This document shows, in pieces, positions 26,001 through 33,532 of a stretch of 33,532 nt of DNA. The translations under genes and the position numbers were made by a program. Location of the stretch: NCBI GenBank assembly GCA_016866785.1, contig VGLH01000034.1, positions 1-33,532 of the forward strand, written 5' to 3'. The stretch's first letter is position 1. The number at the start of each line of letters is the position of its first letter. Source of the DNA: Candidatus Poribacteria bacterium (GTDB lineage: Bacteria > Poribacteria > WGA-4E > GCA-2687025). The notes beneath the pieces were generated by a model, which saw nothing but the letters and a program-made list of their open reading frames with translations, was not told the origin of the DNA and ran no database searches.

Positions 26001-26512
26001 TCGCCGTGCGCGGTCACGACCCGGATATCTCGACCGGCATCGTGACCACGGAAGCCGGGGAACGGATCCACGTCAGTTCCGGCGCGCGAGTGAGCGACGT
26101 GGAGACCCGGAACGAGCAGCTTCGGTTCACACTGTCCGGGTTGGGGCGAGAAGACGCTCACGTGCTGGTTGGGAACCTCTCTCGGATGACCGGGGCGCGC
26201 GTCGACGGCGAGCCGATCGAGGAGCGCGGATCCCTCGCAGAGGGCCCTGGGTGGCTCTACGACGCCGAGCAAGGCTTGGCGTTCCTGCGCGTGCCGCAAG
26301 AGCGGGAGTCGCACGTCGTCGTGCTGGATTGGTTCATCGAGGCTGAGGAACCGGAGAGCGCCGTACCCTCGGAGTCCCAGGAGACGGACGAGCCGTCCGC
26401 CGACGTCGGCGAGCCGGATGCGCCGCACGACGAGCCAGCGCCGATGGATGTGGACGAAGTCGAGGACTCGCCAGACGAAACCCCCACTGACGGCGACCCG
26501 TTGAACGAGTAG
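23009..26512 (+). CDS. Very large secreted protein with probable beta-sandwich and alpha/alpha-toroid domains; family not recognised
   Basis: The 1167-residue product starts with a signal-like segment (TLLGTVLSLAYAAPAPA). Residues ~25-180 look like a carbohydrate-binding beta sandwich (SGGIAMPSIFQHP, WREHSVDLTPLAG, NYDWLLWGNPRLYRL). A region of about 250-350 resembles an Ig/CARDB-like domain (VRCAVENVGDAPVEDFHQI). Residues ~365-655 are beta-rich, possibly a super-sandwich. About 670-995 has the spacing of an (alpha/alpha)6 toroid (NAPGFATLLWYDYLATGD, AGNALRVLKFARVTGD, DILAAAYAVGAYLEAHAITG). This layout is seen in several glycan hydrolases and lyases. The last ~55 residues are an acidic, Pro-rich tail. 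I recognised no catalytic signature, so the enzyme class is open. Three adjacent ATGs (23009, 23012, 23015) are possible starts. A surface or periplasmic glycan-processing role is inferred from the context. Confidence 0.75.
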   Translation: MMMTLLGTVLSLAYAAPAPAVNEWAAGYADTLADFVADFDRAAAENTLETSVSNSQSGGIAMPSIFQHPREAGDARLTYEVALPEDGGEARLILAFALGLRDGVRLDDPKTPVDGVLCGISVDGHRVFEAIVHEPGWREHSVDLTPLAGRTVQLTFTANNNGTPNYDWLLWGNPRLYRLWTETKKTAPSRLSAGLALLTGHDGRASVRRFLLDRAEAVEDAVDDLASEWRGESIQRIELFAFLPKVAIRSLSSAQHLLFAGKDYTVRCAVENVGDAPVEDFHQISAGISGAALRRGRAERSIGSLDIGEVAQLSWHMRGSQRRDSVDVTVSLKSALDGIVGTPTRTASLRFQRALPPLPARTSNEVRSVIQSDYALLENSNVRIAFVENDGAFHHFVLFAQKGNHLQQVATSMPISRVVYLDRHGEAQSLDLVPTRITMGGSSDGDASLLLSSQQTDDDGVVWDFEAAFTLYDESKRIRTRYRIRPSEKRRVLHFAGPMLRVGDGTDGDKKEFALFPGLEFLEGDEVSSSTRDAAPPINTRLVPHPYKITIPIMAVQQGETTTGVLWDPLSPWGRDGKGLSPLFASPNWFDGQDNHLIGVFLPTVPDWVGENEVLSREGYVVSELPLELRAQIFTDSRGTILDIPDIWVDAYGYPKPEDAPRSDEEEVALSRHGFLVSAWDEETRKSRHCVDWAPANAPGFATLLWYDYLATGDPSARERVELIARQTLEEQGPAGLASPANCHILRWEFPFYYGHLPGAIVGARQQVQGMIASQKDDGSWRFNPTSDQTRSLGEAGDAVIGTCAGNALRVLKFARVTGDERALRSGIKALEFMDRFAVPRGAQGWECPLYEPDILAAAYAVGAYLEAHAITGEAVYLEKAEYWARTGLPFLYFWNVPDRPGMRFGSIPVFGTTFYTHSWFGVPVQWNGLVYAYYVQRLSRFSDYPWRQVAEGVTMSAMHQQWTDGKLKGTYPDGFYGFCTEGKGPHINPEDIMVNLFAVRGHDPDISTGIVTTEAGERIHVSSGARVSDVETRNEQLRFTLSGLGREDAHVLVGNLSRMTGARVDGEPIEERGSLAEGPGWLYDAEQGLAFLRVPQERESHVVVLDWFIEAEEPESAVPSESQETDEPSADVGEPDAPHDEPAPMDVDEVEDSPDETPTDGDPLNE

Positions 26513-26537
26513 CCTTCTCCCCGCGTTTTCACACATG

Positions 26538-26559
26538 CGAGCCGGGACGGACCGGCTCG
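26538..26559 (+). terminator. Hairpin after the large secreted protein gene
   Basis: A perfect 8-bp stem, CGAGCCGG / CCGGCTCG, with a 6-base loop (GACGGA) lies 26 bases past the stop codon at 26512. There is no T-run. It lies before the dockerin gene start at 26614, so it may separate the two or only attenuate. Confidence 0.5.
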
Positions 26560-26613
26560 AATGCGGCGCTGGGTCCGTACTCCGGGCCCGCTCTCCGTTC
26601 GGGAGTCAACGCA

Positions 26614-28158
26614 GTGAGTAGACGGCAAGCGCTCCTCCTCTCGATTGCCTGCTGGTGCTCGGTCGCCGGTGTCGTGTTCGCCGCGCAATCGGTCGACGAA
26701 CAGACGGTTTCGCTCGTCCAGAAGACGCCTACCCAGGAAGCGGGCCCCTTCTTCCTCTTCGGCAAACCGTTTCCGCTGCAAAAGGGCTTCAGCGTCCGAC
26801 TGACGATGGACGTGACCCACCAGGTTCGCGTCGATGTCGGAGACCGGAGTCTGTCGTTCCAAGGGGTCGGAGGCGACGTAGCCGGGTCCGGCTTGGTCGC
26901 GCTTCAGGGCGGGGAGATCTATCAAGTCGTCGAAACGTACACGTTCCGGGCGACGGTGGACTCGATCTTCATCCGTGGCGAGTTCCCGGTCGAGGTCCAG
27001 GCGAAGTGGAACCTGTTGGCGCTCGATACCGGCGTTTACGCTTTCGCCATCAGCGGACACGCGCGCGACCTAACCGTGAACGTCACCGGCGACATTGCTG
27101 GCGGCACGGAGCTCAAGGCGCTGGGTTCCACCGTGGACGTCGAGGTCGAGACGATCCGCGACATTCCCGGCGGAGAGAAGCTCGTCTACGGCGGTTCGTT
27201 TACAGGCTTCCTCGACCGCACGTCGACGCTGACGTACACCGGCAAGGTCGTTCCCGACTGGGACGTGAACTCGGACGGCAGCGTCAACATCGTCGATCTG
27301 GTGCTGGTGGCGCGGAAGTTCGGCGAGGTCGGAGTCAAGACGCGCGAGGACGTGAACGGCGACACGGTCGTCAACATCATCGACCTGGTGCTCGTGGCGC
27401 GGCACTTCGGCGAGTCGCTGATTCTGCCGGCTGCGGCTCCTGCGCTGGCAGCCGATGCCGAGGCGTCGGTTGGGCTCGGCTATCGGCGGCTCGGGGACGG
27501 TTCGATGCAAGTGGACGTACAAGCCAACAGCCTGACGCGCCTTGCGGGAGCGGATGTCACGTTGGCGTTCGACCCGTCGGCGTGGTCGCTGGCCGATGCG
27601 CGCGCAGGAGCCGCGTTCTCGACGCCGTTTTCGTGGCGGCTGCCTGCGTCGGATGGAATGGCGCGACTGCTGACCGTTGCGTTGCCCGTCGATGGCGACA
27701 CGACGCACTCAGGAGAGGTCGCTCGCTTCACGTTCCGACCGCTGACGCCGAACGCGGCAGTCAAAGGTTTCTCGCTGCGGCAAGTCGCGCTGAGCGACGC
27801 GCGAGGGCGGATCGTCCTAACGCGGATGGAGCCTCCAGCGCGGTTCGCACTGCCGACCGGTGCGCAACGGTTAGCGGTGGGACAGAACTACCCGAATCCG
27901 TTCAACCCGGAGACGTGGATTCCCTTCTCGATCTCCGAGCCGACTTCCGTGCGGATCGACATCTTCTCCGAAGCGGGCGACCTCGTCCGCACGCTCGACC
28001 TCGGCACGCTCCCTGCCGGCGCGTACGCCTCGCCTGACCGCGCCGTCCGCTGGGACGGGGAGAACGACTCGGGTGAACCCGTCGCCAGCGGCGTGTACGT
28101 CTATCGTCTGACGACGGGAAGCAACAGCCAGACTCGACGGATGGTCGTGGTCAAGTAA
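26614..28158 (+). CDS. Secreted dockerin-type protein with C-terminal PNPFNPETW sorting-type domain
   Basis: The 514-residue product (GTG start) has a signal peptide ending near VVFA-AQS. Residues ~30-205 are beta-rich and unrecognised (GFSVRLTMDVTHQVRVDVG). Residues ~216-268 hold a type I dockerin: two calcium-loop repeats, DVNSDGSVNIVDLVLVARKF and DVNGDTVVNIIDLVLVARHF, each followed by GE. Residues ~280-400 look cohesin-like (MQVDVQANSLTRLAGADVTL, then AFDPS). The C-terminal ~90 residues carry QNYPNPFNPETWIPFSI, VRIDIFSEAGDLVRTLDLG, AVRWDGENDSGEPVASGVY and RRMVVVK, the same domain type as at 18440. Dockerins bind cohesins; having both types suggests self-assembly or a surface complex. The first 12 residues are basic and hydrophobic, as expected for export. 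Confidence 0.9.
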   Translation: MSRRQALLLSIACWCSVAGVVFAAQSVDEQTVSLVQKTPTQEAGPFFLFGKPFPLQKGFSVRLTMDVTHQVRVDVGDRSLSFQGVGGDVAGSGLVALQGGEIYQVVETYTFRATVDSIFIRGEFPVEVQAKWNLLALDTGVYAFAISGHARDLTVNVTGDIAGGTELKALGSTVDVEVETIRDIPGGEKLVYGGSFTGFLDRTSTLTYTGKVVPDWDVNSDGSVNIVDLVLVARKFGEVGVKTREDVNGDTVVNIIDLVLVARHFGESLILPAAAPALAADAEASVGLGYRRLGDGSMQVDVQANSLTRLAGADVTLAFDPSAWSLADARAGAAFSTPFSWRLPASDGMARLLTVALPVDGDTTHSGEVARFTFRPLTPNAAVKGFSLRQVALSDARGRIVLTRMEPPARFALPTGAQRLAVGQNYPNPFNPETWIPFSISEPTSVRIDIFSEAGDLVRTLDLGTLPAGAYASPDRAVRWDGENDSGEPVASGVYVYRLTTGSNSQTRRMVVVK

Positions 28159-28188
28159 CTGCATCATTCGCAGCGAGACAATGAGACT

Positions 28189-29376
28189 ATGGATGCGCGC
28201 GACCGCACGGTCATCCTACTAGGCGCTGGCGCGTCGAGCGCGTCTGCGCACTGTCTTCCGGTGATGAAGGGGTTCTTCCAGGAAGCTTGCGGCATCAAGC
28301 CTACGCCCGAACTCAAGACAGGGCTTGAGTGGCTCTACGGAAGAGAGACGCAGCCTGAGGACATGAATCTTGAGGAGGTCATCGCCTTTCTCGACATGTC
28401 CGAACAGCATCGCGAAGGGGCAACCTTCAAGGAGCTGGATGCAACAGACCACCTGGTCCGTCTGCGCCGGGAGCTTGACCGTTTCCTCCGCCGACGCCTC
28501 ACTGTGGAGTCACCGTGGCACTCCTTAGACCCTCACAGCGTGGGTTACGGCCAGACACCGCGCAAGTTCGGCGACAGCCTGCATTCCGCTCTCTTCGATG
28601 CACATCTGCGCCGCGACAACGACACGTTCAGGATAAACACGCTCGTGACGCTGAACTACGACCTTGTTGCCGACTACGCCCTCAGATGCTTGGAGACGTG
28701 GCGCAGCTGGCGCCGCTCCGGAGGAGTTCTCCCAAGCAGAATGGAGCTTCAGGCCATTCTGAGAGGCACCAGACGATCGCCAGAGCACTGGGACGCGAAC
28801 ACCACGCCACCTGGATGGTATCTGAAGCTCCATGGATCACTGGACTGGGTGTCTTGCCTGAATCCTGCCTGCCCGCACGGCCGCCGGTGCTTCAGCGTGG
28901 AGTTCGACAGACAGCCAGGACACGATGACTGGTACGGTGTCGGCGTGCTTCCCGCCGACTACAATCAGAGCCTGCCATGTGTCTGTGGTCATGCGTACCG
29001 GCTCGTCATCGTCCCGCCGACGTATGCCAAACGGTACGAGGGTATGCCGATGATTGAGCGCGAGTGGCGTCTGGCAGTTCAGCAGCTTCAGGGCGCCAAG
29101 CGTGTCATTGTAGTTGGTGTGTCGTTCGCGCCTTCGGACGTACGGCTTGCATGGCTGGTACGATACGGGCTGCTGGGCGCCTCTGCGGACGGGATCCAGA
29201 TCGACCTTGTGTACCGGTGTCAAGATAATGCTGACCCCATGGAGCACGACGTCTACGCGCGGGCCCGAGCGCTTGTGCCACACGCTACAATCCGGCCGTT
29301 CCCGAACGGTCTGAGGGCGTACCTGGAGAGCGAAGGCCTGCTCGAACAGTGGAACAAGCGCTCGGCTGACGCCTAG
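28189..29376 (+). CDS. SIR2-like protein, possible NAD-consuming defence effector
   Basis: The 395-residue protein has the SIR2 layout: VILLGAGASS at the N-terminus (GAGAS 12-16, NAD loop), TLNYDLVADYAL (Asn156, Tyr157, Asp158), LKLHGSLDW with the catalytic-type His215, then possible zinc ligands C223-x4-C228 and C264-x-C266, and a late VIVVGVSFAPSD. Stand-alone SIR2-like proteins of this 'HGS' type are common in anti-phage modules, where they deplete NAD+. Others are deacylases or of unknown role. The gene sits alone between the dockerin gene and a sulfatase-fold gene, 30 bases from the former. By eye its codon use is less GC-rich than its neighbours. No second defence gene (TIR, STK, AVAST NTPase, Argonaute) is adjacent. 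Calling it defence is an inference. Confidence 0.8.
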   Translation: MDARDRTVILLGAGASSASAHCLPVMKGFFQEACGIKPTPELKTGLEWLYGRETQPEDMNLEEVIAFLDMSEQHREGATFKELDATDHLVRLRRELDRFLRRRLTVESPWHSLDPHSVGYGQTPRKFGDSLHSALFDAHLRRDNDTFRINTLVTLNYDLVADYALRCLETWRSWRRSGGVLPSRMELQAILRGTRRSPEHWDANTTPPGWYLKLHGSLDWVSCLNPACPHGRRCFSVEFDRQPGHDDWYGVGVLPADYNQSLPCVCGHAYRLVIVPPTYAKRYEGMPMIEREWRLAVQQLQGAKRVIVVGVSFAPSDVRLAWLVRYGLLGASADGIQIDLVYRCQDNADPMEHDVYARARALVPHATIRPFPNGLRAYLESEGLLEQWNKRSADA

Positions 29377-29419
29377 CCAAGGTGCGATCGACCGACACGC
29401 TGCCTGCCCGTGAATCGCC

Positions 29420-29448
29420 TTTCCGTCACCAGACCGATCGTCTATGAT
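29420..29448 (+). promoter_or_regulatory. Putative promoter of the second sulfatase-fold gene
   Basis: TATGAT at 29443-29448 is a good -10 (5 of 6). The 17-base spacer places a weak -35, TTTCCG, at 29420-29425. It lies 36 bases before the ATG at 29485, which fits that start and argues against an earlier GTG at 29410. Confidence 0.4.
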
Positions 29449-29484
29449 GCCGTCGAGTCGTCCTGCCCGACAGGAGAACGCTCG

Positions 29485-30813
<1,329 letters not shown>

Positions 30814-30854
30814 CGGCGAGTCACGGCGCGGCATCCGCCAAGTCGCGAACGCGT

Positions 30855-30884
30855 TTGCCGCGTCGAGCTCGGACGTGCTATCGT
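30855..30884 (+). promoter_or_regulatory. Putative promoter of the aldo/keto reductase operon
   Basis: TTGCCG (30855-30860) and TATCGT (30879-30884) are separated by 18 bases, each 4 of 6 to the sigma-70-type consensus. It lies 37 bases before the ATG at 30921. Confidence 0.3.
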
Positions 30885-30920
30885 GACCGCTGACCAGCGC
30901 CACCAGCAGGAGCCAGAGCC

Positions 30921-31892
30921 ATGTCTGACCGCCGCATCGATCGGAGAGGGTTCCTCAAGACCGTCGGGGCGGGTGTCGCGCTGGCTGGGGCGGGAAGCCG
31001 AATGCGCGTCTCCGCAGAGCCGACGACGTCCGCGCTGGAGACGCGTCCCCTGGGGAGCACGGGCTTCCGCGCCTCGGTGCTGGGGATCGGCGTCGCGCCG
31101 CTGGGGATCAAGAATACGGGGGCTCCCGAGTTCGAGTCGGTCGTGGACGCGGCTCTGGACGCCGGGATCAACTACGTCGATGCCGCGCCCAACTACGGGA
31201 ATGCCGAGGAGCGGCTCGGACCCGTCATGGCGCGTCGGCGCGACGGACTGTTTCTCGTGACCAAGGTCGAGGAGCCCACGAAGTCAGGCGCGATCCGCCA
31301 GATCGAGAATAGCCTCCGCCAGATGCGCACCGACCGGATCGATGCGGTGCATCTCCACAACATGGGCGGCTTCGACGCCGACGCCGTGATGGGCCCCGAT
31401 GGAGCCCTCGCCGGGATCGAGGACGCGAGGGCGCGCGGACTGGTGCGGTTCGCAGGGATCAGCGGGCACATGCGACCGAACTCGTTCCTCCGAGCGATCG
31501 AGAGCGGGCGCATCGATCTGGTCATGCCCGCGATGAACTTCGTCGACCGGCATACCTACAACTTCGAGGAGACTGTCCTTCCGGCTGCGCGGGAACGGCA
31601 CGTCGCCGTCGTCGCGATGAAGGTCCTCGGCGGAGCCATCGGAATGCGCTACCATGTGCCGACACCCGCACTCCTCACGGGCGAGCACTACAAACGCGCG
31701 ATCCGGTACGCGCTGGAGCTCGAAGGCGTGTCGTCGCTGGTGATCGGCATGAAGTCCGTCGATGAACTGGAAGCCGCCCTCCGCGTCGTGCGCGAAGCCA
31801 AGCCTCTGTCTGTGGACGACCGCCAAGCCCTGGCACGAGATGGGAAGCGGCTCGCCGCCGAATGGGGCGAGCACTTCGGTCCCGTGGCGTGA
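30921..31892 (+). CDS. Tat-exported aldo/keto reductase
   Basis: The 323-residue protein begins with a twin-arginine signal (DRRGFLKTVGAG, Arg8-Arg9), so it is probably folded with its cofactor and exported. The reductase part shows the catalytic set Asp87 (NYVDAAPNYG), Tyr92, Lys115 (LFLVTKV) and His146 (AVHLHNMG), and late VSSLVIGMKS. Such Tat-linked aldo/keto reductases are frequent in planctomycete- and Poribacteria-like genomes, with unknown substrates, probably sugars or aldehydes. AGGAG about 10 bases before the ATG supports the start. The stop TGA overlaps the ATG of the downstream permease (TGATG), so translation is coupled. NADPH use outside the cytoplasm would need an explanation, so the cofactor may be loaded before export. 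Confidence 0.92.
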   Translation: MSDRRIDRRGFLKTVGAGVALAGAGSRMRVSAEPTTSALETRPLGSTGFRASVLGIGVAPLGIKNTGAPEFESVVDAALDAGINYVDAAPNYGNAEERLGPVMARRRDGLFLVTKVEEPTKSGAIRQIENSLRQMRTDRIDAVHLHNMGGFDADAVMGPDGALAGIEDARARGLVRFAGISGHMRPNSFLRAIESGRIDLVMPAMNFVDRHTYNFEETVLPAARERHVAVVAMKVLGGAIGMRYHVPTPALLTGEHYKRAIRYALELEGVSSLVIGMKSVDELEAALRVVREAKPLSVDDRQALARDGKRLAAEWGEHFGPVA

Positions 31893-32773
31893 TGGAACTG
31901 CTCGCTTCACTTCTCGGCGCGACGATCCGACTGTCCATCCCGATCCTGCTGGCGGCTTCCGGCGAAGTGATCGTCCAACGTGCAGGCGTCATCAACATCG
32001 GCCTCGAGGGCATGATGCTGGTCGGCGCGTTCTGCGCCATGGCGGGCTCGTACGCTCTCATGGGCGGCGGATGGGTCGATCTGGCTCCATGGGCTGGGCT
32101 GAGCCTGGCAGCTCTTGCGGGGCTGGTTGCGGCTGCCGTGTTCGCCTACTTCTGCGTCATCCGGCGTGCGGATCAGATCGTCACCGGAACCGCGATCAAC
32201 CTCACCGCGCTGGGTCTGACCGCCTTCCTGAACCGGATGTCCTTCCGCGATGTGACGTCCGTCGTCGGGTTCGGACCCGAAGCGCGGATCGTCCTCTACG
32301 CGCTGGCGTTCGTCGTGGTCGGCGTGGTCCACGGGTTCCTGACGCAGACGCATCTGGGGCTTCTCGTGCGGGCGACCGGCGAGCACCCGAGAGCCGTCGA
32401 TACGGTCGGCGTGTCGGTCGTGCGGCTGCGATTCGCGGCGATTCTCGCGGGCGGATTGCTCGGAGGCGTCGCAGGAGCGTATCTGCTGCTCGCCAATGTT
32501 CCGACCTTCATCGAAGGCATGTCTTCGGGACGCGGATTCATCGCCATCGCCATCGTCATCTTCGGCCGGTGGAACGCGCTCGGAGTGCTATTGGCTTCGC
32601 TCTTCTTCGGACTGGCGGACGCTTGGCAGGTGCGGATGGAGGCGATGGGCGTCGGCGTGCCCGACGAGTTCCTCAAGATGCTGCCCTATCTCCTGACCAT
32701 CCTCGTGTTGGCGGTTCACGCCGGGCGGACGCGAGCCCCGGCAGCGATGGGAGTGCCCTACCGACGTGAATAG
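31892..32773 (+). CDS. BMP-type ABC transporter permease (sugar/nucleoside)
   Basis: The 293-residue protein has about eight to nine hydrophobic segments and the family motifs GEVIVQRAGVINIGLEGMML (near the N-terminus), IVTGTAINLTALGLTAFL, LVRATGEHPRAVDTVGVSV and AIAIVIFGRWNALG. These are typical of the second permease of nucleoside/simple-sugar ABC importers with BmpA-type binding proteins. The ATG overlaps the reductase stop (TGATG) and the 3' end overlaps the phosphatase gene by 8 bases. The binding protein, ATPase and first permease are not in the window, so it is either an orphan or has partners elsewhere. The substrate is not deducible. Confidence 0.9.
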   Translation: MELLASLLGATIRLSIPILLAASGEVIVQRAGVINIGLEGMMLVGAFCAMAGSYALMGGGWVDLAPWAGLSLAALAGLVAAAVFAYFCVIRRADQIVTGTAINLTALGLTAFLNRMSFRDVTSVVGFGPEARIVLYALAFVVVGVVHGFLTQTHLGLLVRATGEHPRAVDTVGVSVVRLRFAAILAGGLLGGVAGAYLLLANVPTFIEGMSSGRGFIAIAIVIFGRWNALGVLLASLFFGLADAWQVRMEAMGVGVPDEFLKMLPYLLTILVLAVHAGRTRAPAAMGVPYRRE

Positions 32774-33320
32774 CCGCCAGCGACCTATGCGCCGTGAGTA
32801 CCGCTGGTACGCCGCCGTGCGATACCGGCTGACGCGACTCCTCCGCGACCTCTGGTACGTGCTGGACCGACGCCATCGCATCACCGCGTTAACGGACTCC
32901 GTCTACATCGGCGGCGAGTTGACGCCGGAACGTGTGGCGTTCCTGCGGCAGGTGGGCGTTCGTGCGATGGTGAGCCTCCAAGCCGAAAAGCTCGACTCGA
33001 TGTCGGGTCTGGACGCGCATCTCTGGCTTCCCAGCCTCGACGGGAGACCCCCCAGCGTCTCGCAGTTGGTGCTTGGTGCGCGGTTCGTCGCCGGACAGGT
33101 CGCTGGCGGCAAGCCAGTCTACATCCACTGCCATGCCGGGGTCGGCAGAGCCCCGACGATGGGAGCCGCCTACCTGGTGCTCATTGGCGCAACGCCGTCG
33201 GACGCGCTGGCTCAGGTGCAGGCGACACGCCCCTGGATCTCGATGAACCACTACCAAAGGCAGGCGGTGACTGACTGTTCGCGTCTCCTCGCATCCCGCC
33301 AGAACGTCCTGGAAACCTGA
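32766..33320 (+). CDS. Dual-specificity-type protein/phospho-substrate phosphatase
   Basis: The 184-residue protein has the Cys-phosphatase signature HCHAGVGR (His121, Cys122, Arg128), the C-x5-R loop that forms a phosphocysteine intermediate. SVYIGGELTPERVAFL (substrate-side N-terminal motif) and a possible general acid Asp92 in PSLDG are also visible. The family covers dual-specificity and polyphosphate/lipid-directed phosphatases; no substrate can be assigned. The N-terminus (about 35 residues) is basic and has no clear membrane segment. The GTG start overlaps the permease by 8 bases; an ATG at 32787 is an alternative. No Shine-Dalgarno is clear for either, which fits coupled translation. 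Confidence 0.88.
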   Translation: MNSRQRPMRREYRWYAAVRYRLTRLLRDLWYVLDRRHRITALTDSVYIGGELTPERVAFLRQVGVRAMVSLQAEKLDSMSGLDAHLWLPSLDGRPPSVSQLVLGARFVAGQVAGGKPVYIHCHAGVGRAPTMGAAYLVLIGATPSDALAQVQATRPWISMNHYQRQAVTDCSRLLASRQNVLET

Positions 33321-33411
33321 CCTCATTTGCTAAGTTGTGACATACGAGAACCGGTTAGAATGTGGGTTAGAATGTGGATCAGAATCACGGTCTCTGGATG
33401 GAGTTCTGACC
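33321..33411. promoter_or_regulatory. Intergenic region with AT-richer promoter-like stretch
   Basis: This non-coding interval follows the phosphatase gene. It includes TTGTGA (33335-33340) and TAGAAT (33356-33361) with a 15-base spacer, a poor-to-fair promoter on the + strand, and the 12-bp tandem repeat described separately. GGAG at about 33399-33402 could be a ribosome site for the ATG at 33412. Confidence 0.3.
33354..33389 (+). repeat. 12-bp tandem repeat (2 exact copies plus one degenerate)
   Basis: GTTAGAATGTGG occurs at 33354-33365 and again at 33366-33377, followed by a related ATCAGAATCACG at 33378-33389. Each unit carries a TAGAAT-like sequence. It could be an operator array or a promoter duplication. 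The copies are exact enough to be unlikely by chance. Confidence 0.6.
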
Positions 33412-33532
33412 ATGCTACAGGATGTTCTCCGCGTGTCCGACCTCGCGCCGTTCGTCCGGGGGATTTTCGCCGAAGATGAGACGCTTGTGTGACGGGTTCT
33501 TCACGGCATCCTGCGGGCAGCGTCGCCCCGAC
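33412..33532 (+). pseudogene. Possible truncated or frameshifted start of xseA (exonuclease VII large subunit)
   Basis: ATG at 33412 begins a 26-residue frame, MLQDVLRVSDLAPFVRGIFA..., that ends in TGA at 33490-33492. The text resembles the beginning of XseA ('VxSELxRYVRxxLExD'). In another frame just after, VTGSSRHPAGSV recalls the following 'VxGEVSNFxRHxSGH' of that family. This would need a frameshift and a short deletion. The match is by eye and short, and the window ends here. Confidence 0.25.

Overview
The window is a GC-rich, gene-dense bacterial chromosome segment with about 24 protein genes, mostly on the + strand with a minus-strand block from about 12.6 to 22.9 kb. No rRNA, tRNA, IS element or CRISPR array was seen. 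The best taxonomic clue is a C-terminal sorting-type domain carrying NYPNPFNPETWIPF, found twice (18440-19246 and 26614-28158). Together with sulfatase-fold enzymes, URO-D-like proteins, a heparinase II/III-like protein and a dockerin protein, this suggests a Candidatus Poribacteria-like organism, or a relative in a Planctomycetes/Latescibacteria-like lineage. This assignment is an inference from motifs and style, not from a marker-gene comparison.

Layout. 1-4858: the tail of a vWA-type protein, then argB, argD and a lipoprotein HtrA protease with touching or overlapping ends, then a membrane-anchored TPR protein. 4916-7546: an integral membrane protein, a class II histone-deacetylase-like amidohydrolase, and a MntA/HepT toxin-antitoxin pair. 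7705-12602: pyrK, pyrD and a pyrB whose product carries a PyrI-type zinc domain at its C-terminus, then a secreted heparinase II/III-like enzyme overlapping pyrB. 12599-15894 (minus): DUF58 protein, small lipoprotein and secreted HEAT-repeat protein. 16026-18275 (minus): two URO-D-superfamily proteins in one operon. 18440-21312 (minus): a secreted LRR/lectin/DUF642 protein that appears broken by a frameshift from its sorting domain. 21469-22869 (minus): a sulfatase-fold enzyme. 23009-28158 (+): an 1167-residue secreted protein with a probable alpha/alpha-toroid domain, and a dockerin/sorting-domain protein. 28189-33320: a SIR2-like protein, a second sulfatase-fold enzyme, a Tat-exported aldo/keto reductase, a BMP-type sugar/nucleoside permease and a dual-specificity-type phosphatase. 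The last 200 bases hold a 12-bp tandem repeat and what may be a damaged xseA start.

How it fits together. Housekeeping arginine and pyrimidine genes alternate with envelope and secreted proteins that look built for handling complex, possibly sulfated or phosphorylated, glycans outside the cytoplasm. The most notable points are: (i) both sulfatase-fold enzymes have Thr where the formylglycine Cys/Ser should be; (ii) an aspartate carbamoyltransferase is fused to a regulatory-chain zinc domain with the same Cys spacing as E. coli PyrI; (iii) a very large secreted protein of unrecognised family has a promoter whose spacer is a near-complete palindrome; (iv) two candidate defence or stress modules are present, HepT/MntA and a stand-alone SIR2-like protein.
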